Positions 11,291-21,932 of a stretch of DNA of 64,000 nucleotides are shown here, piece after piece (the first letter of the stretch is position 1; each line of letters opens with the position of its first letter). The notes below the pieces were generated by a model, which had not been told where the DNA came from, did no database searches, and worked only from the letters and a program-made list of their open reading frames with translations. This stretch comes from Diphasiastrum complanatum (Eukaryota; Streptophyta; Lycopodiopsida; Lycopodiales; Lycopodiaceae), in contig CM055100.1 in assembly GCA_029204225.1 (NCBI GenBank), positions 47,598,395 through 47,662,394 on the forward strand, given 5' to 3'. Made by a program: the position numbers and the translations under genes.

Positions 11291-12669
11291 CAATTGAGTT
11301 GTGAGCGTAAGTTACTTGGCAATCAACATTTAGGACTGAAGAGTCGAGACTCAAGGGTCAAGAGACATGCTGCAATAATGAATTGATAGTCCACATTGTA
11401 CAAAGCTATAATTGCACCTTGATGCTATAACAGAAGGACAAGAATAAAGTTATCAAAGTAAATATATAATCCTAAAACCATTCGATGGTGTGAATATGGA
11501 TAGGCCGATTCAAATGTTCAAATCAACCAAGTTGAATTGCCCATGAAATACTGGAATGAATCAATAAAGTAGTAGATTACCATATTGCTATATTTTTTTG
11601 GTCCATGGCATGCCTAACTTCATGGGGTATAAAGCACGAATTGATTGCCTACGGGTTGCCTTGCAAGTCACTGTAATTGCCAATTTTTGTATTACACCTT
11701 CATGCCTCACAAGGAAAATATTTGCTAATCTCAACGTGATTTTACTTCCTAATTTGACCTAAAAGTTTATCTTTATGTGAGCTTTGCACTACATTTATTG
11801 TTAGTCCAGCATTCATAATTACATATGAAATTGTTATTTCACGAATGGTTGCATCAATACTATGGTAATGTTGCCCTAGTTCATAACCTCCAATCATATC
11901 CACTTCACAATGGTCACTTAGTTCAATTTAGGCCATCTCACTTTTCATCCTCAACCTCAATATGCTTTTCTTGGATGAAGAAAACGTAAATCGTATCTTG
12001 AAACAGATCAAAACTTAATAATCTGCATCACTTTTTAAAGAACCCCGTTTTAAGTTTCAATCAATACGATTGACTCATTAAATTTCTCTAGATTGTTCTT
12101 GCATTACTAAGTGATCAACCAAAACTTATCATAGATTTGAGTATCGGAAGCCACGTACACTTGTTTCAGACATGTTGTCTCAAAACTTTCTATTTCACAT
12201 GTATGAAATGTGTTTCCAAAATAAATAATCAAATAAAATCCCAAATTACTAAAAGAAAAAACCGAGCCTTCCCGAGCCTTCATTTTTGCAAATAACCATG
12301 AGTAGGAGTAGAGGGGTGCATGGAGCATGTGTTTGTGATACACATTGAGCAACATGATTAGATCCTCATGTGGAGTACAATTGTAGGCTTACCCATCGTC
12401 ATTAGCTTTCGTTTGGTGTTTTTTCTTGTATGGCAAATTTTCAAAGTTTTTGCTAATTTTGCAAAAAACTTTTGATGGAATTATCATGTTTTTTTTTAGT
12501 ACTAGGAAACATTTACCACCTCCTTGTTTGTTGTTTTCTTTTTCTTTTGTGCATTTATTTCATTTGTTCAAATTAGACTATTGTTTAGTGTTTATGCTAT
12601 ATTAGGGTTTAGGGTTTAAGGTTGATTTCTGATTCTTAAAGTCGGATCCAAACTTACCATGTCTTTAAT
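11291..12669. other. noncoding, no feature seen
   Basis: AT-rich sequence; open frames are short and unrecognised. Confidence 0.4.
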
Positions 12670-12679
12670 TTGCTCTACA

Positions 12680-13115
12680 ATTTTAGGACTTTTATAAAGG
12701 CTGACACACATGAGATAATCCTTGATTCAGAAGCAACCTCACACTTCGTTACATCAAGACGGATCGAGTTTGCCAAATGCATAATAACTCATGCTTTGTT
12801 GCCCAAATTGTTCTGGCAATATGTTGTATCAACATCAGCCTACGTGCAGAACTGATGTATAACTAAAGGCCTTCTTTGACAACAAAACTCCTCATGAAAT
12901 CTGGATAGGATCCAAGCCTTCATTAAAACATTTGAGCGTATTTGGATGTACTGTCTATGCTCATGTCCCAAAGGACAATAGAAAGAAACTTGATGGGCAT
13001 TCTTTCAAAACTGTTTTTGTTGCCTATTGTATTTCTGATGGAAGGTATAGATTGTACAATACAGAAACCTGTAAAGTTTTCACTAACAGGGATGTGACTC
13101 TTATATTTACAACCC
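12680..13115 (+). pseudogene. Ty1/copia pol fragment: protease joined to integrase C-terminal part
   Basis: The frame from 12670 reads 'HEIILDSEATSHFV', the copia protease active-site region (usual form D-S/T-G; here D-S-E, so the Gly is lost). It passes almost directly into 'LPKLFWQYVVSTSAYVQN', which belongs near the end of the integrase core. After a stop and frame change it continues with a 'HEIWIGSKPSLKHL'-type stretch and 'VFGCTVYAHVPKDNRKKLD', 'FVAYCISDGRYRLYN' and 'VFTNRDV', the classic copia integrase C-terminal module. Several hundred residues between protease and integrase are deleted. Dead fragment, no LTRs adjacent. Confidence 0.85.
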
Positions 13116-14820
13116 TTTCTTTTGGTTGTCTACTTTCAAAAATCCTTTATGGCCATAGAAACATGTCTATAAAAAATTTAAATTTGGAGTCCTATAGAGA
13201 TATATACGTGCACCTAAAGTTACCCATGTGAAGTGTTGAAAAGTGCTGAAAATTGAACTTCTTTGGGGGCAAATTGCCATCAATTGAGACAGAGAAAAAT
13301 TAAGTCTTCCAATAACACAATGAAGAGCCAAGTCTAGTTCCACATACAATTGAAAGATTGAAATTTCAAGCATTTGATGGCATGCGATGTCTCATCAAGT
13401 GAGCAAGGATTTTATGCGCACTTTTGTGCACACGTGCACAAAAATGTGCTTAAAAGAATTCTAGTGTTAATGACCATTATAGTGACACCCAACATGTTTA
13501 TGACGATGCTCATTTACAAGTCTCCACTTTTTGACATTATCTTTTTTTCCATCAAATTTTTTTTTTTCCAGTGAAGGTTCTTTTGATAAAAACAAAGATT
13601 TTTTTAAGCTTAGCAAGGATTAAAACTGATATTTTTGGACAAATAACTTCCATTGGAAAAAGAAAAACTGATGGAAATAAATCTTGCCGAACTCACTGAT
13701 GAAAAATTACTATATTTGGAAAGCTCCGTAGGACTGGCGAAGGTTGGGCTAACGTTGGGAGAGAGATAGTGATAATTTTTTTGAAAATTTGGAGTTTTTC
13801 TTCAAAAAATAATTTGAAGTTCAGAAAATCTTCACTAACTCTCGCCTGACTCATTGATTACCAAAAATAGTATGAGAAAATGATTAAGACATTGGCAAAG
13901 GTTCTTTTCCAAGATCTAATATTCTTGTAGAAAAGTTGAAATTTCCAACAAAAGGTTATCTGCAACTAGAAAACTTTCACTGTTATTTTTTTTAGCATTA
14001 ACCTTCGTTGATCTAGATCTGATTTAACTACAATAGATTGGGCGAGGGTTTTTTATTTGATAATTTTTTTATATTTTTTATCACTATTTTTTGCTATTTT
14101 TTTCAAGTTTCTAGAAAATGGCTAGGAAGTAACCTTTGCCCTTCAATTTGTAGTTGCACTGCATCATGGTGGTCCTGCCTACAAGTCAACGGAGGTTGGT
14201 TGCAAGGGAACTAAAACTTATCAGTGTCTGATGAAGATTTTGTCCCCTTTTTGTCTCCCAATTATTAGAAAATGAGCAATTTTTGTTGTTTTTCTGATTT
14301 CTTGAGATCCATATGGATCTTAAGAATGGTGTTTAGAATATGAGAGATAGAGTAAGAAAGAAATAGCAAGGACATTTAAGTACAAATCGGTAGAGCTTTC
14401 ACCTTCTTGATTGAACATAAAAATGAACTACAAAGCACCACTATTTATAGTGAATTCTAGGGCACTTGGCCTCAAAGCCTACTGGCCAATTCCTACCTCC
14501 CTCCTTATTTGAATTTGACTTTTGGGGGGAACTCGCTTTTATTCACTAACTTGAGTACTAGGCCCTACGACATTTAATTCTCGCAATTTGGCCTAAAGTC
14601 CTGTTATTAACTTCTAATAAATCAACTATTCTTGTGATCATCGAGTTGGACTTAAAAAGGCAAGGTGCCAAATTTCTCTCACTTATTCATAATTGTAGAT
14701 CTATGGTCTAGCTAAGAGTTAGGTCTTTTCGAAGTCCGCAAATCCTCCAACAACCGTCATTTGTCTGTACTAGCCAACTCTAATATCTTTGAATTCAGTA
14801 GTATGTGACTTGTCATAAGT
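13116..14820. other. noncoding, T-rich debris
   Basis: Contains phrases such as 'GGCGAAGGTTGGGCTAACG' that echo the gypsy leader at 29.2-30.2 kb, suggesting old leader debris. At 14446-14460 a TATA-like palindrome (CACTATTTATAGTG) could be a minus-strand LTR promoter. No coding domain. Confidence 0.35.
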
Positions 14821-14821
14821 A

Positions 14822-15107
14822 CCCATTTAGGTTAATATATCATAAAAGTAGGAGCTTGTACGATCCTGGAAAGCATAGATATGCTTAAGAGTCTTGACAC
14901 CAGTGCATGACTCGTTACTTTCAACGAGTCATGAGGATTAGAATGACATGGATTTGTCCTAATACCTTTGCGTGTGCGTCCCCACTCATCCTATTTGCTA
15001 ATGCAAATTTTTGTATAGTTAACTTTTAAGTACCTATCCATGAAAATTATTGATTGATAAGAACCAATACCGCACATGCTGATCACTTGTCAGTATGGCA
15101 TCCGCTC
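14822..15107 (-). mobile_element. copia-type leader downstream of primer-binding site
   Basis: Homologous to 23083-23325. On the minus strand it immediately follows a primer-binding-site-like sequence, so it corresponds to the untranslated leader of an LTR element. It holds a perfect 10-bp inverted repeat with a 6-nt loop at 14907-14932, which is degenerate in the second copy. Confidence 0.5.
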
Positions 15108-15119
15108 TGATACAATCAA
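15108..15119 (-). other. primer-binding site, initiator-tRNA-Met type, one mismatch
   Basis: Minus strand reads TTGTATCAGAGC; the usual copia site is TGGTATCAGAGC. It is followed by CGGATGCC, typical sequence after this site. It marks a 5' LTR end immediately to its right. Confidence 0.6.
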
Positions 15120-15120
15120 A

Positions 15121-15403
15121 GGATGGTTTGGCTTTTCACTAGATACCTTATTTGAATGGAAAGAATGGACTATGGTTTTTTAATTATAACCATGCTGTGA
15201 AGTAGTAAATCTTGTTTTGTACACAGATAACAATTGACATTTAGCGTTGACACCTGTCTTCCTCACATACTAACTCGCACGATTTTGTGTTGTGGGATGG
15301 TGGCAGATACCAGCTGGATGTCTTGAAATGAGTTCTGCTTTGCAATGCTCTTTTTTTTTTAAGTACTTTATTTTGCTTTTCAACTATATCTTACTTTATT
15401 AGC
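15121..15403 (-). mobile_element. copia LTR remnant fused to RT fragment
   Basis: Lies between the primer-binding site and the RT fragment and ends on the minus strand directly before TTGTATCAGAGC, so it is the 3' part of an LTR. Its other end runs into the RT stop codon without RNase H or polypurine tract, meaning the element suffered a pol-LTR deletion. 15175-15403 recurs at 15973-16194. Confidence 0.5.
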
Positions 15404-15719
15404 TTATGAATAAACTTGGAGCTGTTCCATGTAAATCTCCTCCTCAAGATAACCATTGAAAAATGCATTAGAAACATCAAGCTGGAACATACTCCATTTG
15501 TGAAAACATGCAAGAGATATGAGTATTCGAATTATTACCATCTTTGCAACTGGTGCAAAGGTGTCTTCATAATCAAGACCTTTGATTTGTGAGTAGCCTT
15601 TGGCACAAAGTCTTGTTTTATACTTATTGGTAGATCCATCATGATTATACTTGATCACATGCATGTTGTTTGGTGGCTTCACAAGCTCCCATGTGTTGTT
15701 TGACATCAAGGCTTCAAAC
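15175..15719 (-). repeat. direct duplication unit 1 (LTR remnant plus RT fragment)
   Basis: Nearly identical to 15973-16540 except for scattered substitutions and a 24-bp deletion. Both units share the same LTR/RT junction, so the fusion predates the duplication. Confidence 0.9.
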
Positions 15720-15850
15720 CCTTGGGTCATTGCTTCAACCCACTCTTTGGATTGAAGTGCTTCTTGGACATCCTTAGGCTCTTCATCCTTAGGTTCCTCG
15801 CTTGCCATAGCACCCTTTGTTCCTCCTTCGCCCACCTCTTCCCATGGCAT
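15404..15850 (-). pseudogene. Ty1/copia reverse transcriptase N-terminal fragment, copy 1
   Basis: Minus-strand frame with the copia linker 'VQEALQSKEWVEAM' and 'MSNNTWELVKPP', then 'KYNHDGSTNKYKTRLCAKGY', 'GLDYEDTFAPVAKM', 'IRILISLACF' and 'MFQLDVSNAFFNGYLEEEIY' (motif A Asp present). It ends right after 'YMEQ', losing the catalytic YVDD motif and RNase H. Compared with copy 2 it lacks eight residues (GCKWVFRI) through an in-frame 24-bp deletion. Not functional. Confidence 0.9.
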
Positions 15851-15972
15851 TGTTGCCCCCTCGCTTGGTTGTGAGCCTCCTTTGACCCTTATTGCATTGC
15901 CTTCTCAACCCCTTGAACGGGTTCCTTGCCATGCTTGTGGTCGTTTCTTCTCTCCTAGAGGAGGTCTTGCCC

Positions 15973-16540
15973 GTTTTTTAATTATAACCATGCTGTGAAG
16001 TAGTAAATCTTGTTTTGTACACAGATAACAATTGACATTTAGTGTTGACACCTGTCTTCCTCACATACTAACTCGCACGATTTTGTGTTGTGGGATGGTG
16101 GCAGATACCAGCTGGATGTCTTGAAATGAGTTCTGCTTTGCGATGTTTTTTTTTTTAAGTACTTTATTTTGCTTTTCAACTATATCTTACTTTATTAGCT
16201 TATAAATAAACCTGGAGGCTGTTCCATGTAAATCTCCTCCTCAAGGTAACCACTGAGAAATGCACTAGAAACATCAAGCTGGAACATACTCCATTTGTGA
16301 AAACATGCAAGAGATATGAGTATTCGAATTGTTACCATCTTTGCAACTGGTGCAAAGGTGTCTTCATAATCAAGACCCTTGATTTGTGAGTAGCCTTTGG
16401 CACAAAGTCTTGCTTTATACTTATTGATAGATCCATCATGATTATACTTGATTCTGAATACCCACTTACATCCAATCACATGCATGTTGTTTGGTGGCTT
16501 CACAGGCTCCCATGTGTTGTTTGACATCAGGGCTTCAAAC
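15973..16540 (-). repeat. direct duplication unit 2 (LTR remnant plus RT fragment)
   Basis: Starts with the same GTTTTTTAATTATAACC as unit 1, about 798 bp later, and ends at the same GGCTTCAAAC. Beyond it the sequence switches abruptly to the GC-rich hairpin array. Confidence 0.9.
16195..16527 (-). pseudogene. Ty1/copia reverse transcriptase N-terminal fragment, copy 2
   Basis: Reads 'MSNNTWEPVKPPNNMHVIG', 'CKWVFRIKYNHDGSINKYKA', 'GLDYEDTFAPVAKMVTIRIL' and 'MFQLDVSSAFLSGYLEEEIY', then 'MEQPPG' and a stop at the LTR junction. This copy keeps the conserved CKWVFR block. It is a fragment: no YVDD, no RNase H. Confidence 0.9.
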
Positions 16541-16560
16541 TGAAGAGGTCGTACCGCTGT

Positions 16561-16651
16561 CGGGGGGCTCTGCCCCCCAAACCCCCTGCCGGGGGGCTAC
16601 CGTCCCCCGGACCCCCCGTTTCTCGGGGGGCTACCGCCTCCCGAACCCCCC
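16561..16651. repeat. GC-rich tandem hairpin array (three ~29-34 bp units)
   Basis: Three units begin at about 16561, 16590 and 16624. Each has a G6 run, a short loop (CTCTG or CTACCG) and a C5-6 run, then ACCCCC, so each can fold into a strong hairpin. The array is almost pure G+C inside AT-rich DNA. It lies between the copia duplication and the RT/endonuclease ORF and may be the 5' region of that element. Function unknown. Confidence 0.85.
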
Positions 16652-16794
16652 AAGACCTGCTGCTATATAGAAACTGTAATCTAGCCATCTCATAACCATC
16701 ATGGTCTCACAGTAGACCCTATACTAACAACCGTGCTCAGTAATGGCTTCTCCTCATAACGGGGGCCTTACAGATCTGAGCTCACGATTAACTA
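16652..16794. other. spacer between hairpin array and RT ORF
   Basis: Possible 5' untranslated part of the non-LTR element. No promoter motif could be assigned. Confidence 0.3.
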
Positions 16795-18429
16795 GTGACT
16801 ACTAAACTGAGAGGTGCATTATTTAGTTGTCTAACACAATTTGTAGCTGAAAGCATCGGCAACCTGCATAAATGCACTGCTCTCGTCAAGAGCTTCAAGC
16901 TGATACCCATATTGCCCACTAAATTTAAAAAATTTAAAAAAAAAGCTCCTCTCACACCCGCTCCCTCTTCAGCTGATACTGTTGCTGCTCTCCAAGCTTT
17001 GCATCCTGCTTCTGAAGGCATTCTTCCCTTGTTTGTGGAGGACTTTGTGTCTGATGTTGACTTGGTGCTTGATCGTGATTCTTTCTCTTGTGCCTTCCAT
17101 CGTAGTCATTGTCTTGCTGTTGGTGGTCCCTCCGGTTTGGTCTATGAACACCTTCGTGATTGCTTTCCACCTGAGGACTCTGCTAGTGGCTTTGTTCAAC
17201 TCTTTCAGGTCTGCTCTTTTATCGCCTCTGGTCACATTCCTTCTTCTGTCACTTGTCTTTTGTCTGCGTCCCGTTTGATCGCCATGTCTAAAGCCTCGGG
17301 TGGCGTCTGTCCCATCGCTATTGGTGAAGTCCTCCTCCATCTTGTTAGTCGTTCTATCTGTTTTCAATTTCAACATATGTTTGTCTCTTTTCTCTCCCCT
17401 CATCAGTTTGGTGTCTCTACTCCTGGCGGCTATGAAGCTGTCATTCATGGTTTGCGTGCCACCCTTGATCTCCATCCTGACCGGGTTGTTCTCCAAGTGG
17501 ATGTTTCCAATGTTTTTAACTCTGTTTCTAGAGTTGCGATCTTTCAAGAGCTGCGCACGGCTGGTGGTGAGTTGGCTCAACTTATCCCATTTGTGCGGTT
17601 GTTCTATTCTACTGAGACTCCTCTCTTTTACAGTCACCATGTGCACTCTGGGGATCTTTCCACTACCCAGTCTACAGCAGGTACTCGTCAAGGTGATCTT
17701 TTGGCTGGTCCTCTTTTCGCTCTGGCTCATTTCCATGCACTTCGAGCTTCTGTAGAGGCCTTTCCCTCCTGCTTATTTCCTTCGGTTGCTGATGACACTC
17801 ATATTGTTGGTCCTACTCTTACGATGCTCCTCGCATTTCATCATTTCTCTGAGCAGCTGGCTTCACTTGGTTTGTCTATTCAACCCCGCAAGTGTTCAGT
17901 GTGGTCTCCAACAGGTCTTCCCCAGGACTTTGTTCCTCCTCAAGGTTTCCTCGCTCCTTTGGATGGCATTCGAATTCTGGGTGTTCCTTTTGGGTCTGCT
18001 TCCTTCAGCTCTACTTTTCTTGGTGAGGCTCTCCAGAAGGATGTTGCTCATTCAGATATGCTTCCCCTATTGGGCGACACTCAGGTCGCGTTTGGCATCT
18101 TGACATCTTGCTTTATCCAGCGTCCTTCTTATCTGCTGCAGACTTTTCCCCCTACTACGGACTTTTTTCATCTCCTCTCTTCTTTTGACAGCTCTCTTAT
18201 GGATGTTTTTGGCCGCCTTTTGGGCCCTGGTTCTTTGGATGGTGTGGAGACCCTTTCAGCTCGGAACCAGGCTCGGTTACCCATTTCTTGTGGAGGTGTG
18301 GGTCTTCTTTCTACGGTTTCTTCTACACCTGCAGCTTTTCTTGGGAGCTGGGCTCTTGTCGCCCCTGCTTTGTCTTCCCAATTCCTTTCTGGCTTTCGCC
18401 CTCTCAGATTGCATTGCTCATGCGGATAG
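16795..18429 (+). pseudogene. reverse transcriptase ORF of the non-LTR element (544 codons, ends at frameshift)
   Basis: Contains all RT motifs from the 'GGPSGL' region (residues ~100) to 'GVGLLSTVSS' in the thumb (~residue 505). It leaves the correct frame near 18400 and stops at 18429. The catalytic Asp residues of motif A (near 17500) and motif C (near 17790) are intact. If the frameshift is a sequencing error, the element would be near complete at this end. Confidence 0.8.
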
Positions 18430-19429
18430 CGGTTCTCTGCCTTTCCAGCACCTTCTCATTGCTGCGCGAGAGCTCCTCCCCCTCTCTACCCAAGCTTGTC
18501 TTCCTCCTTTTGAGCAACTCCTCACTTTCAGTTCAGATCACTTGCAAGAGACCCTCTTGGAGCGCGTGCACAAGCATACCCTTTCTAGCATGCTCTTTGA
18601 GGCTCCTTCGGCGTTGCATCGAGCTCGGCTTCTTTCTTATGCGGGTCCTAGTGCCGGGGCTTGGCTGTCTGCTCGGCCTGTTATTCCTTCCTTTCGATTG
18701 TCTTCGGCCATCTTCACCACTGCTCTTCGTCTTCGCTTGGGGCTTCCTCATCCTTCGGTCTTGGGTCTCTCCAGGTGTGTTTGTAGTCACCCTATTGATG
18801 CTCTTGCTATCCACCTCCTCCATTGTCCTTTTGGGAGTGAGCGCACAGCTACGCATGATGTTGTCAGAGATGCAGCGGCCGCTATAGCCAGAGATGGAGG
18901 ATTCCATGTCCTCAGAGAGCAGTCTCATGTCCTTCCTTCTTCCGCGTCCCACTCTTCCCGCAGGTGTGTTGACATTGTCCTCTCTCGGGATGGGCTTCGT
19001 ACTTTGGCAGATGTTGTTGTTGTTGATCCCACGCGTGGTGACCTATTGCCTCGCTCTGCCTTCACACCAGGAGAAGCGGCAGGCGTCGCAGCACAAGAGA
19101 AGGAAAAAAACTACTCCGACAGGCACCCCATTGATGCTTTCCTTCCTTTGGCTATTGAGACTTATGGCACCTTCCATCGACGCTTTGAGGATTTTCTTCG
19201 CATGTGTTCTCATCAGGCGGCAGAGCGTCAAGGTATTCCTATTCTCGTGGCTTCCTTCAAACAGCGTGTTTCCATTGCCCTGCAACGTGCTCAGGCCCTA
19301 TCTTTTCTGCAACGGGCGACAGTGGCTGGGTCTGCTACATCTCATCTCCCTTCATTAGCCGACTCACCACCTCTTCACTTTTTCGATCTGCTGCAGTCAG
19401 TTGGCAGACTCTCACGGACATCATCATAG
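18400..19429 (+). pseudogene. Cys/His motif and restriction-like endonuclease part of the non-LTR element
   Basis: From about 18400 the second frame continues with 'ALSDCIAHADSGSLPFQHLL' and stays open to TAG at 19427-19429. The zinc-like cluster 'CVCSHPIDALAIHLLHC' is near 18775-18830. The putative nuclease core follows: Asp in 'CVDIVLS', Asp in 'LADVVVVDPT', Lys in 'QEKEKNY'. This is comparable with the PD-D-K pattern of R2-clade endonucleases. Such an enzyme would nick the target for target-primed reverse transcription. The assignment is by motif spacing, not by alignment. Confidence 0.65.
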
Positions 19430-19650
19430 TTTATGCACTGTTATTTTTAATGCCAGAATTTGGATTAATCTTAGCTTTAGTGCAAGCTTAGCTCTTGTTT
19501 GAGCCTAATTTTATTTAAACTTCCCCTTCGGAGTGTATATATCTTTTTCATCAATGTACCTACTAAATTTTCCTATGAATAAACGCACTAGGGTGTTTCA
19601 TTTTTCAAAGGGTTTGATATTGCTTAACCAAGAGGAACTATGTGAATGAT
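19430..19650 (+). other. 3' tail of the non-LTR element and flank
   Basis: No poly-A run follows the stop codon; AATAAAC occurs near 19579. The 3' end of the element is not determined. Confidence 0.3.

Positions 19651-19678
<28 letters not shown>
19651..19678. repeat. (TC)n microsatellite
   Basis: Fourteen TC units, preceded by 'AAGAGGAACTATGTGA', the same flank as the microsatellite at 21276. Confidence 0.95.
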
Positions 19679-19681
<3 letters not shown>

Positions 19682-21272
19682 ACATTTTAGCATACCTTTT
19701 CCATTTGAGTTTGTAGCGCTATGAAACCACTTAGGGACGAGGTATTATTTGATGGGTTTAGTAGAGCTTATCTATAATGACCCACAAAAGACTATATATG
19801 TATGTAGGATTCTATGCTTGACCTTATCAGCAATCGGAGAAGGATTGAGCACTCTCTGCGCCTACCATCATCACGAACAAAGCTATTTTTGTAAGCATTA
19901 CTTATTTATATTGATTTCAGCTTTGCAAGATATCATTTTTTGTCTACATGAATGCATATTATTATGGCCTAGCCATCAGCGATGCACCTCTGCTTTTTTG
20001 CTGCTACACTTTCTGAGGGCTATCTTTTTCCAACCATCGCTGGTTTTTCAGCACTCCATCGTTCTCCTACAGCGCCCAGTTTGCTTCATATTACCACATT
20101 GAATGAGCTTATTTTGTTATAAAGTAAGATGCCTGGTTTTCCATTTTCTTAGTTGTTATTTGGGTGCTCTATATGCTGTCTGGACAGCGCTCCAGTAATT
20201 CATAATTGCTTGATTACCAGTTATGTAAGGCCATTTGATACACATTCTGTCTCAGATGTTTTTGAGGCTCATAGATGAATGGAAGCTATGATTAAATCGC
20301 TTATTCGTAAGCAATTACGTTGCTTTGATAAGAATCAAATGTTCTTATAGTGTCTTCTTTATACGAAGCCTTGATTGGACCACAATATGCCACTTTGGCT
20401 TATGTCTTAGAAAGATTTGTATTAATATATTTACCTATTTCATACGGTTTACAGTTTATGTTTCGTAATAAGGCATAGGAGTATGTTGAACAAAGGCATT
20501 TTCAATGTGAAACCCCCGTGCATAAGACAATGTTTGTCTTACATTCAAGGGAGTAAGGTTGTTTGAGATACAACATTAAACTAAGGTTTGGCTTTGAGAC
20601 TAAATTCTTGTTGCTAATAAAATACACTTTTTGGAAACTCCATGACATCATCATAGGAGTGCACTAGGACACTTATCAAGGTAAGGAAAATAAATGCACA
20701 ACATATTATGCGGTAACATAGCTCTTAAGGCTCCTAAGTAAGACCTATTTATGCTTTTGTTATTCTTTCTATACCGTAACTTAAAACAAAGTCAAACCCT
20801 TCTAATATCACCATATGATTAAGTCTTTTTGCTAAAATGTCACATGGAGATTACAAACTACCATTTTGTTCTGTCCATTAGTCTTGTGTATAAGCTTATT
20901 AGGGCATTGGCTTGATCATTCTTGAAACACATGGATTTGTGCAAGAATGTCTACATTTGTTTCCGACAGATTGGTTAAAATGGCATGGATTTGTGTTAAC
21001 ATTGTTCATGATGTCCATGGCGGCTATAATGGTAATTTTTTTCGTCAAAGCTTCAAATGACATATTGTCTCAGGTTAGGTCTATTGGGTTTTAGAATGGT
21101 CTAATTAAAGACATGACTTGTTTTTCTTGAATAGCATTGAGTTTTTCAAGGTAAGTAGTGCTTTTTATGAATACTGTATAATCTTTTTTAGCTATATTTT
21201 TTCTTGTTAGTTTATAAAGGTTTTAAAGGGTTCAAAGTCTTGACTTGTCAAGAGGAACTATGTGATATTTTG

Positions 21273-21275
<3 letters not shown>
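19679..21275. other. noncoding, no gene seen
   Basis: AT-rich; a 117-codon frame at 19749-20102 has no recognisable family. Confidence 0.35.

Positions 21276-21326
<51 letters not shown>
21276..21326. repeat. (TC)n microsatellite
   Basis: About 25 TC units, preceded by 'TCAAGAGGAACTATGTGATA', a flank shared with the microsatellite at 19651. Confidence 0.95.
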
Positions 21327-21329
<3 letters not shown>

Positions 21330-21932
21330 GGATTCTTCTTCGCTTTAAGGTACCTCCCTATGTCAAACTACTCCAAGGCAACAATATTTTATTTCTAAAG
21401 GTCCTTACTTATACCACTCCTTTTCCACACTATATTATTCAAATTTTTCCCATCTATTTTGATAGATAAGCTCTAATAAGGTCTTAAGCCTAGCATAAAC
21501 GAATGGACATGATTGGTTGCCTCCTCATCAAGGCAATATACCACTATTCATGAAGCTTCCTCACAAACCACTATATATATCACCCACTATCGACCATTGT
21601 TTCTTCACAACACGGTGTGAGGAGAGATCAACTGGCTGCTCATAGCAAAAAAGCCCTACCAAGCTTGCCATCTCTGTTCCTACCTTATGGTAAATGCATC
21701 ATTTTATCTATTATGGAAGCAATAAACTCTTTTGACGTTTTTATGTTGTTACATATTTCAGATGTATATAGATATTGTTTTCACTCATAATGAGTGATCA
21801 TAGCATCTTTGTGTTAATGCATTTTATGTGGTTGAACTTCTGTTGACATCGATGCACCATTCATGATGATTTTTTACTCATAAAGCTTGTAGTTGTTACA
21901 TTCATGTCAAAATATATGTGCTCACACCATTT
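21327..21932. other. noncoding, no feature seen
   Basis: Nothing recognised on either strand. Confidence 0.4.

Larger units (their letters stand above)
16795..19429 (+). mobile_element. non-LTR retrotransposon: RT plus restriction-like endonuclease, one frameshift
   Basis: One ~880-codon reading frame, split by a single frameshift near 18395-18410. The N-terminal half is a reverse transcriptase: 'GGPSGLVYEHLR', 'GGVCPIAIGEVLLHLVSR', 'PHQFGVSTPGGYEAVIHGLR', 'VLQVDVSNVFNS' (motif A), 'GTRQGDLLAGPLFALA' (motif B), 'SVADDTHIVGP' (catalytic ADD), 'RKCSVWS' and 'GIRILGVPFGS'. The C-terminal half has 'C-x-C-x8-10-H-x3-C' with a following 'THDVVRDAA', then 'RRCVDIVL', 'LADVVVVDPT' and 'AAQEKEKNYSD', then 'FLPLAIETYGTFHRRFEDFL'. 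RT followed by a Cys/His motif and a PD..D..K-like nuclease is the R2-type layout, not the APE-type layout usual for plant LINEs. The first Met at 16795 is a guess. The base composition is more GC-rich, with a Ser/Leu/Pro-rich protein, than the surroundings. Confidence 0.75.

Noticed and set aside
16969-17736. 255-codon minus frame opposite the RT ORF
   Set aside because: Shadow of the plus-strand RT; its composition follows from the complementary codons.
18894-19358. 154-codon plus frame overlapping the endonuclease ORF
   Set aside because: Out-of-frame shadow of the real C-terminal frame with the Cys/His and nuclease motifs.
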